From NCBI RefSeq assembly GCF_001542915.1, contig NZ_LNNH01000017.1, positions 82,750 to 146,749 on the forward strand: DNA of 64,000 bases, in the 5' to 3' direction. The position numbers and the translations under genes were made by a program. This document shows, one piece after another, positions 37,780-46,189 of this stretch. Each line of letters opens with the position of its first letter. Positions within the stretch are counted from its first letter, which is position 1. The notes under the pieces are model-generated. The model was not told the origin of the DNA, did no database searches, and worked only from the letters and a program-made list of their open reading frames with translations. This DNA comes from Peribacillus simplex. Lineage in GTDB: Bacteria; Bacillota; Bacilli; Bacillales; DSM-1321.

Positions 37780-38187
37780 ATGAAGCATCAGGTTACCCCT
37801 TATTTAATGTTCGATGGACAGGCAAAGGAAGCTTTGGCATTCTATGAAGATATATTTCAAGCGGAGATTGCTGACCTGCAGACATACGGAGAAGCTGATT
37901 TCCCTACACCTGAAGAAGCGGACGATCTTGTTTTGCATGCAAAGATCAAAAAAGGCCATCTGTTGATCATGGTATCCGATACGTTTCCAGGAAATCCTCT
38001 TGCAGCCGGAAACAACGTATCGTTGGTCCTCGAGTGTGAGAGCGAAGCCGAAATACGGAGTTTATATGATTCCTTGTGTGCAAAAGGTTCATCTTTAATG
38101 GAACTCCAAGATACCTTTTGGGGAGCTAAGTACGGGAAGGTCAGAGATCGATTCGGCGTGCAATGGGACTTGAACTTAACTAAATGA
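37780..38187 (+). CDS. VOC family (PhnB-like) protein
   Basis: 135 residues from ATG 37780 after AAAAGGAGGAGTCAA. The vicinal-oxygen-chelate fold of PhnB-like proteins is shown by VTPYLMFDGQAKEALAFYED at the start and FWGAKYGKVRDRFGVQWDLN at the end. Members include glyoxalase, extradiol dioxygenase and antibiotic-binding relatives; the substrate is unknown. A terminator follows. Confidence 0.87.
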   Translation: MKHQVTPYLMFDGQAKEALAFYEDIFQAEIADLQTYGEADFPTPEEADDLVLHAKIKKGHLLIMVSDTFPGNPLAAGNNVSLVLECESEAEIRSLYDSLCAKGSSLMELQDTFWGAKYGKVRDRFGVQWDLNLTK

Positions 38188-38198
38188 CAGCAAATATG

Positions 38199-38233
38199 GC
38201 CGAAGATCCAACCTTCATCTTCGGCCATTTTCT
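38199..38233. terminator. Terminator between VOC gene and TSUP gene
   Basis: ATGGCCGAAGAT and ATCTTCGGCCAT flank a 9-nt loop followed by TTTTCTTTTT. Confidence 0.85.
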
Positions 38234-38235
38234 TT

Positions 38236-39006
38236 TTAAAGCACATGAAAATAATTCAAGACATTTTTCCCAATCAACAAAACAGTGACGCAAATGAACA
38301 AAACACGCACATACGATGCGCCTTTCTTGATGGCGAAGTTCGTTCCGACCAATGCCCCGCATACCATGGCAAGCCCCATCGGAATCCCATAGGCGAAGTT
38401 GACGGTTCCCATGGATAAAAAAATGATAAGTGCTGCAATATTGCTGCCAAAGTTCAAGATCCTGGCATTCCCGGCAGCCTGGACAAAGTCAAACCCTATG
38501 ATCAAAAATGAAAATAATAAAAAGGAACCAGTCCCTGGTCCAAGAAACCCATCATAAAACCCAATGGCAAAAATAATGCCAATCAGCAAAAGCATTTTTT
38601 TCCTTTTCAGTCCTTTATACTTTGCCTCTTTCCCCCAATCCTTTTTTATCATCGTATAAACCGCGACGATGACCAAAAGAATCAAGATGAGCGGCTTTAG
38701 GATCTCTGCGGAAACGAAATGAACAATATAAGCACCCAATGCCGCTCCGAACAAGGTGATGGGAAACAGCTTGATGACGAATGTAAAGTCCACCTTCCCT
38801 GCCCGGATGAATGAAATCGTACTCGTCAACGATCCCATCGTGCCTGCAAGCTTATTCGTGGCTAATGCCGCTGAAGGTGAAATTCCCGTAAACAATAAGG
38901 CTGGAATCGAGATCAATCCCCCGCCGCCCACAACGGAATCGATGAATGCAGCAACAAAGCCGGCAAGTATTAAAAATAACAACGTATAGAGGTTGATATC
39001 CTCCAT
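38236..39006 (-). CDS. TauE/SafE (TSUP) family membrane permease
   Basis: 256 residues with about seven or eight membrane helices. The N-terminal FVAAFIDSVVGGGGLISIPA and the second-half GFYDGFLGPGTGSFLLFSFL are the paired signatures of the TSUP family, which moves sulfite, sulfoacetate or other anions. ATG 39006 follows AGGGGAATAC. It lies just downstream of the broken DUF523 gene on the same strand. Confidence 0.9.
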   Translation of the reverse strand: MEDINLYTLLFLILAGFVAAFIDSVVGGGGLISIPALLFTGISPSAALATNKLAGTMGSLTSTISFIRAGKVDFTFVIKLFPITLFGAALGAYIVHFVSAEILKPLILILLVIVAVYTMIKKDWGKEAKYKGLKRKKMLLLIGIIFAIGFYDGFLGPGTGSFLLFSFLIIGFDFVQAAGNARILNFGSNIAALIIFLSMGTVNFAYGIPMGLAMVCGALVGTNFAIKKGASYVRVLFICVTVLLIGKNVLNYFHVL

Positions 39007-39035
39007 GTATTCCCCTCCCCCAAAAGCATTACACC

Positions 39036-39499
39036 TCATTTTTCTCCCAGATGATCGGATAACCGCTCCTCTGACGTGACAATGAATCCATGCCGCCTAA
39101 GCAAAGCCGCGGTCACTCCATTACCGGCCCTCTTCGCCCCCATGAATTCACCATTATAAATCGCCGCACTGCCACAGGATGGACTATATTCTTTTAAAAC
39201 GACCAGCTTCGCCCCAATCTCCTGGGCTTTCATTAAAGTAAGCTTCGCTCCTTCTATGTACTACGCTTTACATCCCTGCCCGTCCTTTCGATGACCTTGG
39301 CTTTTCCATCAAGTACATCCACACCAGCACCGCCGACTATCTTCGCTGGCTCCCTCGGTACCGAAAAACCGCCAAGCAGCTCCGGACATACCGATACAGC
39401 CTTTTTCTCGCCGATTAATGCCCTGATCCCCTCATCCAGGCTGTGAGTCCCGTTATATCTCACCTCAAAACCCGCCAAACAAGAACTCACCAAAATCAT
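39036..39499 (-). pseudogene. DUF523 (YbbK-like) gene split by a frameshift
   Basis: The first frame (39499-39254) encodes MILVSSCLAGFEVRYNGTHS to VIERTGRDVKRST and then TAG. A second frame resumes with YIEGAKLTLMKAQEIGAKLV and SPSCGSAAIYNGEFMGAKRA and ends at 39036. Together they give the full DUF523 length of about 150 residues with the conserved CPELLGG and SPSCGS motifs. The break is a single-base change in frame near 39258-39272. Either a real recent pseudogene or a sequencing error. Confidence 0.75.
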
Positions 39500-39587
39500 C
39501 CAATCACCCCAAACACCATTCTACCATTCTTCTCGTCACAACTGTGACAAGACGTTAGGAGAGGAAATCGAATCATTCACGCCGTGG

Positions 39588-39836
39588 GACGAATTATCTG
39601 CCGGGAACGAATTAGTTGGTGCGTCGGTCGGATTATGGGGGTGGACCGTCGGATTATGGGCGGCGTGGGACGAATTATGGGGGTGGACCGTCGAATTATG
39701 GGCGGCGTGGGTCGGATTATGAAGCTGGACGGTCGGATTATTGTCGGCGGCGGTCGGATTATGAAGCTGGACCGTCGAATTATGGGCGGCGTCGGTCGGA
39801 TTATGGGGGTAGACGGTCGGATTATGGGTTAGTTGG
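39588..39836. repeat. Intergenic array of 21-bp units, GTCGGATTATG core (family B)
   Basis: About twelve successive units, ten of them exactly 21 bp, each starting GTCGGATTATG, GTCGAATTATG or GACGAATTATG. Unit tails alternate (GGGTGGACC type against GGCGGCGTGG type), giving a 42-bp higher-order period. The array lies between the DUF523 pseudogene and ytmB. Frames across it show heptapeptide repeats in both directions only because of the period. A shorter relative is at 23552. Confidence 0.9.
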
Positions 39837-39863
39837 TGTAATTTTTCCAGCCGAATCAATAAA

Positions 39864-39901
39864 GAAAGCGCCTGCAGTGAAAATCAGCTCTGCAAGCGCT
39901 T
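39864..39901 (-). terminator. Terminator of ytmB
   Basis: GAAGCGCTTGCAG and CTGCAGGCGCTTTC pair with one bulge around a loop of about 12 nt, followed by TTTATT on the minus strand. Confidence 0.7.
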
Positions 39902-39907
39902 CTATTA

Positions 39908-40150
39908 TTAGTTAGTGGAGTTCAAAGATAATAATTCGTAGGTGATGATGGTTTTTTCACCGGTCCATTCGACTTTTTGGATCACGGCCGTTCCGCTTGT
40001 ATCGGATTGTTTCGTTTTTCGTACATCGATGGGGATATCGATCGGGTATAGCCGGTACCCATCTTTAGCGAGCCGGAAAATATTTTCTTCTTCGCGGGTT
40101 TCATTTCCTTTTGTAACGATCATCGTGTTGAGTTCGATGGGCATGCCCAT
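39908..40150 (-). CDS. ytmB: YtmB-like protein (DUF2584)
   Basis: 80 residues beginning MGMPIELNTMIVTKG with IFRLAKDGYRLYPIDIPIDV and a beta-rich end. The sequence matches my recollection of B. subtilis YtmB, a DUF2584 protein of unknown function. A probable small beta-barrel; no signal peptide. It lies just downstream of ytmA, as in B. subtilis. Confidence 0.85.
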   Translation of the reverse strand: MGMPIELNTMIVTKGNETREEENIFRLAKDGYRLYPIDIPIDVRKTKQSDTSGTAVIQKVEWTGEKTIITYELLSLNSTN

Positions 40151-40197
40151 GTGAATCTCCTCCTCTTTTCAATATGCTTGGATTATACTTCATTCTA

Positions 40198-40989
40198 TCA
40201 TTTTTCCGTTTTATTTTTCATCCAAGATGTTAAATCTTCGACTACTTTGCGGTTGACTGCAGGTGGGAAGTAATGGGTGAATGGAGTGAAGTACCAGCTT
40301 TCGACATCTTTGTCGTGCAGCTTCAATCTCTTCTCCAGACGATAGGCGTGTTCAATGGCCACATTGTCATCTTTTTCACCGTGAATGATCAGGACGGGAA
40401 CATTCAAATCTTCAATCGCAAATAAGGGTGTACGGTATTCATACTGATCCGGGCATTTTGTCGGGGTGCCGCCGATGACCCGCTTCATCATCCGGCGCAT
40501 ATCTACCCGTTCGACATATGTTAAGAACATGTCCGATACGCCTCCCCATGTAACGATCGATGCTGCATTCCTGCAGTGTATCCCCGTCCAAAGTGCCATG
40601 ATGCCGCCGCGGGAAAATCCGAGGATATGGATGTGATCCTTGTTTACCCGTGGATGCTGTTCAAGTAGGTTGAAGCCTGATATCGCATCGTATCGATCTT
40701 CGCCTGCAAAATCCTCATCCCCCTCACCGCCTTGATTCCCACGATAAAAAGGGGCGAACACGATGAAGCCTTCCGCTGCATACTGAACGATCCTTGCAGG
40801 CCTCACCTTTCCGACATTTTTAATCCCGCCGCGTAAGTATAAGAAGGCATCATGAACTTGGCCATCGACCGGCTCGGCAAGCAATCCCTTTACCTTCAGC
40901 CCCTGTGATAGGTAAGTAACCGAATAAAGATTGATATGAGGATGCGGGGATGGAAACCGCCGTTTTGAAATGATCGTTCCGTTTTCCAA
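40198..40989 (-). CDS. ytmA: Prolyl-oligopeptidase-like alpha/beta hydrolase YtmA
   Basis: 263 residues, a lone hydrolase domain of the S9 type without propeller. The nucleophile elbow is GFSRGG (about 123-128), Asp in HGEKDDNV (about 212-216) and His in PFTHYFPP (about 245). The ATG at 40989 follows GGAGGGGAGAACTTG. No signal peptide, so cytoplasmic. Substrate unknown. Confidence 0.85.
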   Translation of the reverse strand: MENGTIISKRRFPSPHPHINLYSVTYLSQGLKVKGLLAEPVDGQVHDAFLYLRGGIKNVGKVRPARIVQYAAEGFIVFAPFYRGNQGGEGDEDFAGEDRYDAISGFNLLEQHPRVNKDHIHILGFSRGGIMALWTGIHCRNAASIVTWGGVSDMFLTYVERVDMRRMMKRVIGGTPTKCPDQYEYRTPLFAIEDLNVPVLIIHGEKDDNVAIEHAYRLEKRLKLHDKDVESWYFTPFTHYFPPAVNRKVVEDLTSWMKNKTEK

Positions 40990-41120
40990 GTTCTCCCCTC
41001 CTTTCTCTTACTCTTATTGTAAAACATCCGCTTGTTTTTATCCCCTGAGAGGCATTCACATTTTTCACTACTCTTCATACGATACTGTAGGCAAAATACC
41101 TATTTATCAAGGAGGAAGCA

Positions 41121-42113
41121 ATGTTGAAAAAATGGTGTAAAGCAGGTGTCATATGTTTGCTTCTGTGCATGCTGATCATTCCGCTCGGGGCTTGTGGCAA
41201 AAAGGATACGGTCAGGGTGGCCGAAGTGACCCGCTCCCTTTTCTATACACCTCAATACGTAGCGATAGAAAAGGGGTTCTTTGAGGATGAGGGCTTGAAA
41301 ATTGATTTGAAAACGACGGCTGGCGGCGATAAAACCATGACCGCGCTTCTTTCCGATGGGGCGGACATCGCTCTCGTTGGCTCGGAAACATCGATCTACG
41401 TACAGTCACAAGGCTCGAAAGACCCCGTCATTAACTTCGCCCAATTAACCCAGACGGATGGAACGTTCCTTGTTTCACGTGAAAAAATCGATAACTTCAA
41501 TTGGGAGATGCTGAAAGGGTCCACATTCCTGGGCCAGAGAAAAGGCGGAATGCCCCAGATGGCCGGCGAATATGTATTGAAAAAGCACGACATCGACCCA
41601 AAAACAGATTTGACCCTCATACAAAATATAGACTTTGCGAATATTGCCACGGCCTTTGCTTCCGGAACGGGCGATTTCGTACAGCTGTTCGAGCCGACAG
41701 CCAGTGTGTTTGAAAAAGAAGGAAAAGGCCACATCGTCGCTTCTTTCGGCACCGAGTCCGGTCATCTCCCCTATACGGTTTATATGGCTAAAACTAGTTA
41801 TTTGAAAAAGGACAAAGAGACTGTCGCGAAATTCACAAGAGCCTTGCAGAAAGCACAAAAATGGGTCCAGGATCATGATGCCGCCGAAATCGCCAAAGTC
41901 ATCCAGCCCTATTTCGAGGATATCAATGTCGAAACGATGGAAACAGTCATCAACCGTTACAAAGAACAAGGCTCCTTTGCCACCGACCCCATTCTGGATG
42001 AAGAAGAATGGAACAATCTGCAAGACATCATGGATGAGGCAGGCGAGCTGCCAGCACGAGTCAGCCATGATAAATTGGTGAATACCGATTTTGCAGAAAA
42101 AGCCGCAAAATAG
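41121..42113 (+). CDS. ytlA: ABC transporter substrate-binding lipoprotein YtlA (NMT1/ThiY-like)
   Basis: 330 residues. Signal peptide with lipobox PLGAC (Cys about 25). The NMT1-like fold shows SLFYTPQYVAIEKGFFEDEG at the start of the mature domain and DIALVGSETSIYVQ. Related binding proteins take thiamine precursors, nitrate, taurine or sulfonates; the ligand is not fixed here. ATG 41121 follows AAGGAGGAAGCA. First gene of an operon with the ATPase and permease. Confidence 0.88.
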   Translation: MLKKWCKAGVICLLLCMLIIPLGACGKKDTVRVAEVTRSLFYTPQYVAIEKGFFEDEGLKIDLKTTAGGDKTMTALLSDGADIALVGSETSIYVQSQGSKDPVINFAQLTQTDGTFLVSREKIDNFNWEMLKGSTFLGQRKGGMPQMAGEYVLKKHDIDPKTDLTLIQNIDFANIATAFASGTGDFVQLFEPTASVFEKEGKGHIVASFGTESGHLPYTVYMAKTSYLKKDKETVAKFTRALQKAQKWVQDHDAAEIAKVIQPYFEDINVETMETVINRYKEQGSFATDPILDEEEWNNLQDIMDEAGELPARVSHDKLVNTDFAEKAAK

Positions 42114-42143
42114 CATAGCTACCAGTAAGGAGGATGTCCATCC

Positions 42144-42914
42144 ATGAGCTTTTTAAAAATCCAAGACATTCACCATACTTATTTTTCAAATCAGACGGCA
42201 GCGACCGCGCTCGCGGACATTTCCCTCGACATTGAAAAAGGTGAATTCGTCTCTTTTCTAGGTCCGAGCGGCTGCGGAAAGACCACCCTGCTTTCCATTA
42301 TCGCCGGGCTTTTCCCGCCCACCTCGGGAAAGATCCTGCTCGAAAATAAACCATTGAACGCCGACAGTGACGCTTCCATCGGCTATATGCTGCAGCAGGA
42401 TTATCTTTTTCCATGGAAAACGATAGAAGAAAATATCTTATTGGGATTGAAACTGATTAAAAAGGATGAAGGCCTTGAGAGGATAAAAACGCTGAAGCTA
42501 TTAAGCGACGTTGGACTGGGAGGCACCGGGAAGCTATATCCCCGTGAACTTTCAGGCGGAATGAGACAACGCGCCGCACTGGCACGGACATTGGCGGTCG
42601 ACCCAAAGATCCTGTTGCTTGATGAACCCTTCTCGGCCCTTGATTACCAAACGAAGCTCAAGCTGGAGGATCTTGTTTTTGAAACCTTGAAATCCTTCGG
42701 AAAGACAGCCGTGCTCGTCACCCATGATATCGGGGAAGCCATAGCCATGAGCGACCGCATCCATCTATTTTCCCCGAATCCTGGAAGAGTGCACAAAACA
42801 TTCGAAGTACCTGATGAACTGCGCGGGCTGATGCCATTCCATGCACGCAACCATCCGCAATACCCCATTCTTTTCCAAACAATCTGGAAGGAGCTTGAGA
42901 GCCTTGAATATTGA
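42144..42914 (+). CDS. ytlC: ABC transporter ATP-binding protein YtlC
   Basis: 256 residues of the nitrate/sulfonate/taurine importer type. Walker A GPSGCGKT (40-47), Q-loop in [13 protein letters not shown], signature LSGGMRQR and Walker [13 protein letters not shown] are intact. Located 30 bp after ytlA; ytlD begins inside its end. Confidence 0.93.
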   Translation: MSFLKIQDIHHTYFSNQTAATALADISLDIEKGEFVSFLGPSGCGKTTLLSIIAGLFPPTSGKILLENKPLNADSDASIGYMLQQDYLFPWKTIEENILLGLKLIKKDEGLERIKTLKLLSDVGLGGTGKLYPRELSGGMRQRAALARTLAVDPKILLLDEPFSALDYQTKLKLEDLVFETLKSFGKTAVLVTHDIGEAIAMSDRIHLFSPNPGRVHKTFEVPDELRGLMPFHARNHPQYPILFQTIWKELESLEY

Positions 42915-43695
42915 CCAACTCCATAAACAATATAAAACCTCTTTGAAAAAGGAAAACAGGCTCATCCGCCTTTATCAGATCCTGATTTTCCTTGTATTTT
43001 TCAGCAGCTGGGAGTTATTCTCCCGGATGGAATGGATCGACCCGCTCATCTTCAGCTCACCATCAAAAGTATGGCAGCTTTTCCTACAGAAATTGGGTGA
43101 TGGCACCCTGCTTTCACATTCCGGAGTGACCCTCTTTGAAACCGTACTCGGCTTCATCATCGGGACACTGCTAGGAACGGTCCTGGCATCACTCCTCTGG
43201 TGGTCGCCCCGGTTGTCAAAAACACTGGACCCCTATCTCGTCATCTTGAATGCCATGCCCAAAGTCGCACTCGGGCCCATCATCATCGTCGCATTCGGTC
43301 CTGGCTTTCCCTCCATCATCTCAATGGGGGCAATCATCTCCATCATCATCACCACCATCGTCGTCTACACCGCATTTCGCGAAGTCGACCCGAACTACCT
43401 GAAGGTGCTCCAAACATTCGGAGCTACAAGAACACAAGCATTTCGGGAAGCCATATTACCGGCCTCCTTCCCGACCATCATCTCGACCCTGAAAGTCAAT
43501 GTCGGCCTCTCCTGGGTCGGCGTCATCGTCGGTGAATTCCTTGTCTCGGCGAAAGGACTTGGCTACCTGATCATTTATGGATTTCAAGTCTTCAACTTCA
43601 CTCTTGTCATGCTCGCCTTGATGATCATCGCCGTCTTTGCCACCATCATGTATCAACTGGTCGAACTCCTCGAACGCAAGCTAATCAAAGACTGA
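42904..43695 (+). CDS. ytlD: ABC transporter permease YtlD
   Basis: 263 residues from TTG 42904, which lies 10 nt after AAGGAG and overlaps ytlC by 11 nt; an in-frame ATG at 42841 would overlap far more. About six membrane helices. The EAA-type loop for ATPase docking is [20 protein letters not shown] (about 175-195). Works with ytlA and ytlC as an importer. Confidence 0.9.
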   Translation: MNIDQLHKQYKTSLKKENRLIRLYQILIFLVFFSSWELFSRMEWIDPLIFSSPSKVWQLFLQKLGDGTLLSHSGVTLFETVLGFIIGTLLGTVLASLLWWSPRLSKTLDPYLVILNAMPKVALGPIIIVAFGPGFPSIISMGAIISIIITTIVVYTAFREVDPNYLKVLQTFGATRTQAFREAILPASFPTIISTLKVNVGLSWVGVIVGEFLVSAKGLGYLIIYGFQVFNFTLVMLALMIIAVFATIMYQLVELLERKLIKD

Positions 43696-43698
43696 CAC

Positions 43699-43730
43699 AA
43701 CTGCCGATAACCGTCGGCAGTTTTCGTTTT
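43699..43730 (+). terminator. Terminator of the ytlACD operon
   Basis: AACTGCCGA and TCGGCAGTT flank a 6-nt loop, followed by TTCGTTTT, directly after the ytlD stop codon. Confidence 0.85.
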
Positions 43731-43765
43731 ACTCCAGATTAGCTCATGAGCTTGGATTTCGGCTA

Positions 43766-43930
43766 CTTTCCCGATTCTGGCTGCTTTCTCCTCATTTGGG
43801 GCAGTTTATTCGTGAGTTTAGGCAGTTTATTCGTGAATTTAGGACTTTTACTCGTGAATTTGAATTTCTCATCCCGATTCCGGCGCTTTCTCCTCAGTTT
43901 TGGCAGTTTACTCGCCAATTCCGGCTTTTT
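43766..43930. repeat. Intergenic array of about 19- to 21-bp units (family A)
   Basis: About eight units between the convergent ytlD and ytkD genes. The clearest are TTATTCGTGAGTTTAGGCAG, TTATTCGTGAATTTAGGACT and TTACTCGTGAATTTG. They share the TTAYTCGYRARTTT core with the array at 5612-5717. Flanking units (TTTCCCGATTCTGGCTGC type) are diverged versions. Confidence 0.8.
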
Positions 43931-44390
43931 ATGGCAGGTTACCATCATTCAGCTTTGATACGCTCCAGGGGACGATTTCATCTTTCATGATAAAGCTGAA
44001 TTCTTCGCCGGGTTCGTCCGGCAATCTATCCAAAAAGATGGGCCCATCCGTTTCGAGATAGGTATCTTTCTTTTCCACTTCACGTAGTTGGGCAAAGTAT
44101 ATTGATTTAACGAATGACTTGATTGGATCGTGAACTTTGTATTGTCCCAGGAATTGCAGTTGCTCAACGATTCCGCCCGTTTCTTCATGCACTTCCCGTA
44201 TCGCTGCTTGTTCAATTGTCTCTCCTGCTTCCCGCTTGCCTCCAGGGAACTCCAAGCCCCTGCGTTTATGCTTGGTCAAGACCCATCTTCCCCTGAACCT
44301 GCTGAGCACGAAAACATGCCAGGACTCGCCAAATACGGTTTTTTCGGAGAGTTCCACCATATATCCGTTCTTGTCGAAAAACCTTTGCAT
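43929..44390 (-). CDS. ytkD: Nudix hydrolase YtkD
   Basis: 153 residues from ATG 44390 after GAAGGGAACAT. The Nudix box has the form GX5EX7REVHEETGG (about 56-78) with the core REVHEE intact. B. subtilis YtkD is a MutT-like enzyme that hydrolyses (oxidised) purine nucleoside triphosphates. Its 3' end touches a family A repeat array. The expected neighbour order (ytl, ytkD, dps) is conserved. Confidence 0.87.
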   Translation of the reverse strand: MQRFFDKNGYMVELSEKTVFGESWHVFVLSRFRGRWVLTKHKRRGLEFPGGKREAGETIEQAAIREVHEETGGIVEQLQFLGQYKVHDPIKSFVKSIYFAQLREVEKKDTYLETDGPIFLDRLPDEPGEEFSFIMKDEIVPWSVSKLNDGNLP

Positions 44391-44495
44391 ATGTTCCCTT
44401 CTCTCCATATATGATATTCGACTCTTCCTTCATTATATGGATAAAAAAACGGACTATCCAGCTTGAATTTTCCTCACGGCAATAAAACGATGCCC

Positions 44496-44846
44496 TCAAT
44501 ATTCGAGGCCATCGTCCGTTGGCTTTGCCTGTAAGATTCCCATGCTTTCAATATGCCTTCTTCCCTCTTCCGTTCCAAGTTGATGGATCATTTCATAAAT
44601 TTTTTGGAGTGTGATATCCTGCTTATCATTTTCCCTGTCGAAATGATATTGCAGGTAAGGGACATGTGCTCGGTAAAAGTTTTCTTCGCCTACAGAATAA
44701 TTGTAATCAAATAATTCGCGCAGCTGGATGACCTCATTATCTGTAGCCTCGATTTCGAAATTCCACGGGGAGCTTTCCCTATCTTGTGTGATCTCCCCAG
44801 TCGGAAGCCAGATGTAATATTTTTTCCTGTTTTCGGACACTTTCAT
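44496..44846 (-). CDS. Conserved protein of unknown function
   Basis: 116 residues, acidic, no signal peptide or membrane helix. Notable stretches are KKYYIWLPTGEITQDRESSP, YRAHVPYLQYHFDRENDKQD and a C-terminal helix with RRHIESMGIL. I recall similar proteins in this position in other Bacillus genomes but no function. ATG 44846 follows AAGGGTGG closely. Confidence 0.7.
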   Translation of the reverse strand: MKVSENRKKYYIWLPTGEITQDRESSPWNFEIEATDNEVIQLRELFDYNYSVGEENFYRAHVPYLQYHFDRENDKQDITLQKIYEMIHQLGTEEGRRHIESMGILQAKPTDDGLEY

Positions 44847-44944
44847 CCACCCTTTCCAAATATCCTACGCTTATTTTTCACGTAATTCCCGACATCATAC
44901 AATGGAAAAATTTGTTTACAGAAGTACAAAGATGTTAAATAATA

Positions 44945-44969
44945 GATTAAAGTATCTTTCAAAGGGTAA
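44945..44969 (+). promoter_or_regulatory. Candidate SigB promoter before the 45083 gene
   Basis: GATTAA (44945-44950) and GGGTAA (44964-44969), 13 bp apart, resemble the SigB consensus GTTTAA-N12-15-GGGWAW. It lies 113 bp upstream of the TTG start. The rest of 44847-45082 has only a TATAAT at about 44974. Confidence 0.4.
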
Positions 44970-45082
44970 AACATATAATAAGCCCAAGCATCCCTTCAGA
45001 TTTTTATATGCACCCAGAGGTTTTTTTGATAACCTACATATAAAGAGATAACGGATTTCTAACAAATGTGAGGTGAAAAGTT

Positions 45083-45340
45083 TTGAAGTTAATTGAAGAA
45101 TTATACAATATGTACCGTAATAAGCTGACTGGTGATGAAGAAGATATTGATATGCTTACTTTTGCGGTTTTGGAGCAGTTGGACCGTAAGGAAATTTTCG
45201 AATTACTTCAAGAAATGGATGATCAAGAGCTTACCAATCTAATGGGCCTTTACATTATTGAAACGTTAAAAGGGAAGTTTGCTCAAAATAGCATGGACGA
45301 TACGAAACCTACACATTTTCCGCCACGGAATATCCATTAA
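45083..45340 (+). CDS. Small acidic protein, DUF6154-like
   Basis: 85 residues from TTG 45083 (AGGTGA 8 nt upstream). Starts with MKLIEELYNMYRNKLTGDEE, then IDMLTFAVLEQLDRKEIFEL and DDQELTNLMGLYIIETLK, all-helical. From memory it fits the DUF6154 family of Bacillus; function unknown. A candidate SigB promoter lies upstream and dps is the convergent neighbour. Confidence 0.7.
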   Translation: MKLIEELYNMYRNKLTGDEEDIDMLTFAVLEQLDRKEIFELLQEMDDQELTNLMGLYIIETLKGKFAQNSMDDTKPTHFPPRNIH

Positions 45341-45398
45341 TACATACCTTGTCAGGTGTCCCTCTCTCGATGGATGCCTTTTTGTTTTACGCCCATAA

Positions 45399-45424
45399 AA
45401 AAAAGCCCCGCCGAAGCAGGGACT
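45399..45424 (-). terminator. Terminator of dps
   Basis: On the minus strand a short stem with TTCG tetraloop (GTCCCTGC-TTCG-GCGGGGC) is followed by eight T. Confidence 0.75.
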
Positions 45425-45435
45425 CTCAGCCAATA

Positions 45436-45876
45436 TTAATGTCCTAAGTATGCACGAAGCATCCATGCATGTTTATTGAAGCTTTTCTTCATGCTTGTCA
45501 GCATATCAGCCGTAACTGGGTCTTCCTCTTCAGCAGCTTCGATGATTTCAAGGAACTCTTCCGAAAGCTTCTCAAAGTCATTGATGACGCTTTGGACCAT
45601 ATCTTCCGTATTTTCGTTGCCTGTCGCTTCTTCAAGGGTCGTTAATTCTAAATACTCTTTAAGGGTAGCAACTGGTTTTTCGCCGATCGCCAGCAATCGC
45701 TCGGCCAATTCGTCATAATTGGCTGTGATTTCCACATATAACTCTTCCAATTTTTGGTGAAGTTCAAAGAAGTGGGGTCCATTCACGAACCAGTGGTAAT
45801 TGTGGATTTTTGTGTAAAGGACACTGAAATTGGCAATTTCCTTGTTCACTAATTTTCCTAATTTTTTCTGAGCCAT
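45436..45876 (-). CDS. dps: Dps family DNA-protecting ferritin-like protein
   Basis: 146 residues. Forms a dodecameric shell that oxidises and stores iron. The ferroxidase motif HNYHWFVNGPHFFELHQKLE is at about 26-45, with DELAERLLAIGEKP following. ATG 45876 follows GGAGGTAGATATTT. A SigB-type promoter lies 36 to 60 bp upstream, as expected for the general-stress dps of B. subtilis. Confidence 0.95.
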   Translation of the reverse strand: MAQKKLGKLVNKEIANFSVLYTKIHNYHWFVNGPHFFELHQKLEELYVEITANYDELAERLLAIGEKPVATLKEYLELTTLEEATGNENTEDMVQSVINDFEKLSEEFLEIIEAAEEEDPVTADMLTSMKKSFNKHAWMLRAYLGH

Positions 45877-45911
45877 AAATATCTACCTCCGTAAGTTGGT
45901 TATACTTTATG

Positions 45912-45936
45912 ATTCCCTCTAATCAGAAATTGAAAC
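45912..45936 (-). promoter_or_regulatory. SigB-type promoter of dps
   Basis: Minus strand: GTTTCA (45936-45931) and GGGAAT (45917-45912), 13 bp apart, match GTTTAA-N12-15-GGGWAW with one -35 mismatch. dps is SigB-dependent in B. subtilis. Confidence 0.6.
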
Positions 45937-45998
45937 ATATTCTTATCGCTTCTTATGCTAAAATGAATGTAAATTGTGAACGTTAGGAGCTGTGAAGA

Positions 45999-46154
45999 AT
46001 GATCACGGTTTTAATCATTTCCATTATTGTGATTCTGGTCGTCTTGGCTTTATCCATCCTGACTATCGGAAAAGGATACAGTTACAAGCATACCATCGAT
46101 CCGATCGATCCTTTGCCCGAGGAAGAGGCGAAGAATGAAGAACCGCGAAAATAA
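45999..46154 (+). CDS. ytzI: Small membrane protein YtzI
   Basis: 51 residues: one membrane helix (MITVLIISIIVILVVLALSI), then GKGYSYKHTIDPIDPLPEEE and an acidic tail. ATG 45999 follows TTAGGAGCTGTGAAGA. It matches my recollection of YtzI, located between dps and luxS in Bacillus. Function unknown; expected in the cytoplasmic membrane with the tail inside or outside undetermined. Confidence 0.8.
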   Translation: MITVLIISIIVILVVLALSILTIGKGYSYKHTIDPIDPLPEEEAKNEEPRK

Positions 46155-46187
46155 AAAAAATCCTGTCACAAAATGACAGGATTTTTT
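46154..46187. terminator. Bidirectional terminator between ytzI and luxS
   Basis: AAAAATCCTGTCA and TGACAGGATTTTTT flank a 5-nt loop, with A- and T-runs on both sides, between convergent genes. Confidence 0.9.
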
Positions 46188-46189
46188 CA

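Noticed and set aside
39535..39548. GTCACA-AC-TGTGAC dyad as an Fnr or CRP-like site
   Set aside because: The half-sites are in reversed order compared with TGTGA-N6-TCACA, and the only downstream gene is a pseudogene.
39536..39859. Frames with HNPT repeats (minus strand) and GRIMGV repeats (plus strand)
   Set aside because: Both strands and several frames are open because of the 21-bp unit lacking stops. No start signals and no family resemblance.
43746..43990. Plus-strand frames rich in GSLFVSLG-type repeats
   Set aside because: Product of the repeat array between ytlD and ytkD; no start signal.
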